Shown piece after piece: positions 60,601-64,000 of a stretch of 64,000 nt of DNA. This DNA comes from Carallia brachiata. Taxonomy: Eukaryota > Streptophyta > Magnoliopsida > Malpighiales > Rhizophoraceae. The notes beneath the pieces were generated by a model. The model did not search any database. It was not told the DNA's origin and was given only the letters and a program-made list of their open reading frames with translations. The translations under genes and the position numbers were made by a program. The stretch spans positions 9,813,534-9,877,533 of the forward strand of contig JADCRB010000040.1 in the NCBI GenBank assembly GCA_021464245.1. Reading direction: 5' to 3'. How positions within the stretch are numbered: position 1 is the first letter of the stretch; each line of letters starts with the position of its first letter.

Positions 60601-62065
60601 GACTCTGGATAAATGTTACAAGTACATCTAATTTGGATTATACACCATTTAGATCAATTTATTTATATTTTTAGTTTCATATAAATCAAACTATTAATAT
60701 TATTGCATCTACAATTTTCGTAATTATTTTAATAGTGAAAAATAGAATAAACTTTTTTACATATAATAATATATATAAATTTTGCTTAAACTAATTATAT
60801 AAGACTTATTTGATGTTCTTATTATTGCCCATCAAAAAATATTATGCAAATGATAAAATTACTAATTTTTATATTATTTATTATTTAATATAATTTTATG
60901 AATTACACTTAATTTCATTCTCACTAATTAAGGAGTGTTTAGTTTTACTTTCGAAAATACAGTTGTTGTTGCTTTTTGAAAAAGTAGGGAATTTAGGTAT
61001 TTAATTAATTTAGAAATAAGTAGTTAATTGTTGATAAAATTTTAAAAGTAGCTGACACAAAAAAAAGTTTAAATTACTTTTTTAATATATTATATGTTGA
61101 TAAATAACAAAATTATCAAATTAACCTTTTTGCAACACCTAATTACATAAGTATAGTACACTTTGCATCACTTTGTACTTGCAACGTTGCAATAGAATAC
61201 CTGTTGTCCCAATGTTCCGGACATTTGTTTTGTTTTTGTAACCATACCCTTTGCTACAACAAGGGATGTTTTGTATTAAAAAATTATTTATACATTTTTT
61301 TTAATGTAAATAATAAAATACATAATAAAATAATATTATTTTATCTATAAATAGTAACCAACTTTTTTATTTTTTATTGTATAAAAATAATGTACACAAT
61401 AAAAATAATATTATTATTTTAAACAAACTAATTTGGATAGTAAAAATTATATTTATAAAATTAATAAATAAATTATAGTCACATATTTAAGTAGAGTTTA
61501 AAAGATTATCTATTATAATAAAATAGAAATAAAATGTTTTAAATTTTTATTTTATTATTTTCATTAATAATAGCTAGTATTAATTTAACTAAATACTATA
61601 CTTTTAATTTATTTATCAGCAACAATAATAAATAACAACAATCAACAATTTATAACAGTAACAATAATCAATAATAATAATCAATAATTAATAACAGTAA
61701 AGCCAAATACCCTCTTAAAGTTTCTCGATTCAGTTCTCCTGGGTTATGGTATAAGTTTGAGCCCTTGACTGATAGCCTTCCAAACAATATACCTTATTAT
61801 TATTATTAAGGATTTTGGACTGATTTTTTACGAGAAATGTAGCCTTGCATTTGTGAATTGTAAGGCAGGCTTAATTTCCTATATTTTGCTTCGATTTTTT
61901 TTATTTTTTTTTAGGATTAATATTCTAACCTCTCGATTCCAAAAGAAAAAAAATTAAATAAATTAAAAAATTAAAAAATTTCAGAGTTGAGTCATTAATT
62001 TTTTTAAAAAAAAGAATCTACCTAAAATGTGTTTTTTTGTTTTGAGATTTTCAAAATCTAGATCA

Positions 62066-62140
62066 ACTGGTTGGAAGGAGGGGACAGTTAGAGAAGTTAA
62101 GAGTTCGAACTTCTAACCTCTTTTTTACTAATATACTATC
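62066..62140 (+). mobile_element. SINE-like fragment
   Basis: Box A-like TAGATCAACTGGTTGGAAGG and box B-like GAGTTCGAACTTC about 30 bp apart. No clear tail or duplication. Confidence 0.45.
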
Positions 62141-62438
62141 AATATTATTTGAGTTACGAACTCATGACTACCTAAAATGTGTCCTTGGAAGTTGATTAAA
62201 TTAATAATAGCAAATTAAATTTCAAATAAATTAATTTTAAATTTTTCGATAATTTCATCTTGTCTCTAATAATTCAGTGAAAATTTTGAGTGCAAATTTT
62301 TCTTAACAAGAAATTGCATGTGAAACAACAAGATTTCATGCTAATAAAGTTAAGTGGCCGAGATTGGCCTATTCTCACTTTGAAGTGTTCCTGTGTTTGA
62401 AGGAGAGAAATAAACAAGACAACAAAAAAGAAGATGAT

Positions 62439-62472
62439 GAAGAAGAACAAGAACAAGAACAAGAACAAGAAG
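62439..62472. repeat. (GAACAA)n microsatellite
   Basis: Five GAACAA units in a purine-rich tract. Confidence 0.9.
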
Positions 62473-63417
62473 CCGAGAAAGAAATTAATTAATATAAAAA
62501 GAGGAGGAAATTGAAGCAAAACTTCCAACCATAGATAAAGTGAAAATTAGAATATGGCTTTTTAACAGATAATTTTTTTTTTGTATTGAAAAAAAAGATA
62601 TATAGTCAGTATATTTATGTGGATTGAAATTAAGTGTCACTCATTATTGTCATCATTTAATCTTTTTTCTAAAAAAAGAATCTATTACTTAAATATTGTT
62701 AGATTTTCATAAACCTTTATGCCTGATATCGATGTTTATAAGTTTAGAATCTCCAACGAGCAAAATATAACGTCTCTAACACATTAAGACATACTAATTC
62801 GAAGGAAAAACACACGAGATTACTAACTAAATTACTACTTCAAATACTTGATATATTTACATCAAATTAACGTGAGACTTTGAGACCAGCAATTCAAAAA
62901 GATTTTAAAAATTAATGAAGTATAACTTAATATGACTAAAATCTTCTTAATGATTGAAGTGTCCAATTTCAATTTCAGATGGAGTTAATTGACAAAAAGA
63001 AAACAGATAAAACTTTTTAATTTTTTTTTTTTGAGTAGCGCGCTTGTTTATCTTAAATCTTAACCTACGCTAGAGGATTTCAAATTTGCGATATGGCTCC
63101 CAAGATAAGCACAAAGCCAAACATCAAAATTCATTATTATAACTAATTTAATTTAATTTATTTTCTTCCTGGCAGGTTTATTAAATAATATTGTTGGTAA
63201 TTTTTATCATATTATCAATCAATATTAATTAAAAACCCACCCACGTAGCAGCCTTTGTACGCCCTGACCCGATCCGCTCCCCCAAACAAGAAACGACAAC
63301 ACAATGATAATAAATAATAGATTAGAAAAATAATAAATTCAAGTGGCCTTTTCGTAGATTTAGGCAACTTTGACACTCTAATTGGCAAATTTTAACGCAA
63401 AAGGAAAGGAAAATGGA

Positions 63418-63570
63418 TGAAATTTTATTTATTTATTTATTTATTTATTATTTATTATTTTATTAATTTAAATAATTATTTTTTTATTTTTTTATAAATT
63501 ATTATTTATTTTTTTTTATCATTATTTTTTATCAATTATAATATCGTTATTACTGTATTATTTATTTTTT
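63418..63570. repeat. ATTT-rich simple-sequence tract
   Basis: Runs of TTTA and ATTTATT over about 150 bp. Possibly a matrix-attachment-type sequence, but nothing else supports that. Confidence 0.7.
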
Positions 63571-64000
63571 ATTTATTTATTTTCTACTCAAATCCAATCA
63601 CACTTGAAGGTGAGATTTTACCTTCTCGAAAAAAAAAAAAAGGTGAGATTTTGCCATTCATCTAATATTTTGTTAACTTGTTGCTTGCCACTTCTTCCTG
63701 ACAAAAAAAACCATATTTAATATTAATAACCAATAGGCCAATAGATTAGACTTAATAATCAATATAGTATAATTAAATAATATTAAATAATTTTTTTATT
63801 ATAATTTAATAATTTAACGATATATATTCATCTTTTTTATTATAATAAAAAAAATTTATTATCACAAAAAGTGAACTAATAACAAAAAAAATTAAAAATT
63901 AAAACTCAAATCATAATTAAAAATTTTAACTGTTAATCATATATTATACATAAAAATGTCCTTGCTCAAACAATTCCAGATCTGCTCGCTAGAACCAGCA

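Larger units (their letters stand above)
55956..64000. other. AT-rich intergenic DNA
   Basis: No gene recognised. Contains SINE-like sequences (56105-56335, 62066-62140), a (CCCCA)n repeat, a (GAACAA)n repeat and a long ATTT-rich tract at 63418-63570. A possible further SINE head near 56850-56905 (GAGTTCGATTT) is too weak to call. Open frames are short and low in complexity. Confidence 0.6.

Noticed and set aside
62274..62528. Minus-strand ORF of 84 codons rich in Phe and Leu
   Set aside because: Generated by the reverse of a GAA/GAACAA simple repeat.

Overview
This is nuclear DNA from a flowering plant, most likely a eudicot. It is AT-rich and gene-poor. The plant signatures are an intronless UGT72-type glycosyltransferase with a complete PSPG box, a FAR1/FHY3-type MULE transposase, plant L1 and RTE LINEs, a Ty1/copia element primed by initiator-Met tRNA, tRNA-type SINEs and hAT/MULE relics. 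I see no bacterial, organellar or CRISPR content. Only one gene looks intact: the glycosyltransferase at 21544-22992 (minus).

Layout. (1) About 1.1-20.9 kb reads best as one large, old Mutator-like element (MULE). A decayed Ulp1-type SUMO-protease gene runs rightward from the left end (about 1465-7751). A decayed FAR1-type transposase gene runs leftward from the right end (19728-17654). The ends share an inverted similarity beginning GGGCAGACG (1095-1103 and 20862-20870). The space between the two convergent genes holds at least five copies of a palindromic TGTGCAAC-rich repeat, a hAT-type element with an 8-bp target duplication, and an unassigned exon-like ORF. A 1.43-kb solo LTR splits an exon of the protease gene. 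(2) 20.9-23.2 kb carries the UGT gene and its flanks. (3) 23.2-40.1 kb is intergenic DNA with an L1 fragment, a 5'-truncated RTE LINE, a broken exon of the tRNA-splicing endonuclease subunit SEN54, SINE-like insertions and a poly(A)-only retrotransposition scar. (4) 40114-54382 is one L1-type LINE on the minus strand, bounded by a 17-bp target duplication (15/17). It was later opened by a complete Ty1/copia element (41500-46494, TSD AAATG) and by a non-coding LTR element (51287-53957, TSD TTGTC), and it carries a 767-bp tandem duplication. Removing these leaves about 5.8 kb, a normal L1 length. (5) 54453-55955 is a short MULE-like element with arms of about 350 bp. (6) 56-64 kb is AT-rich intergenic DNA with SINE-like pieces and simple repeats.

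The genes do not form a pathway. The window records successive nested transposition around one secondary-metabolism gene. The most unusual parts are the two-gene MULE (protease with an apparent HMG-box-like N-terminus, internal repeat family, possible third ORF) and the 22-bp self-complementary tandem array inside the non-coding LTR element. All alignments were made by eye.
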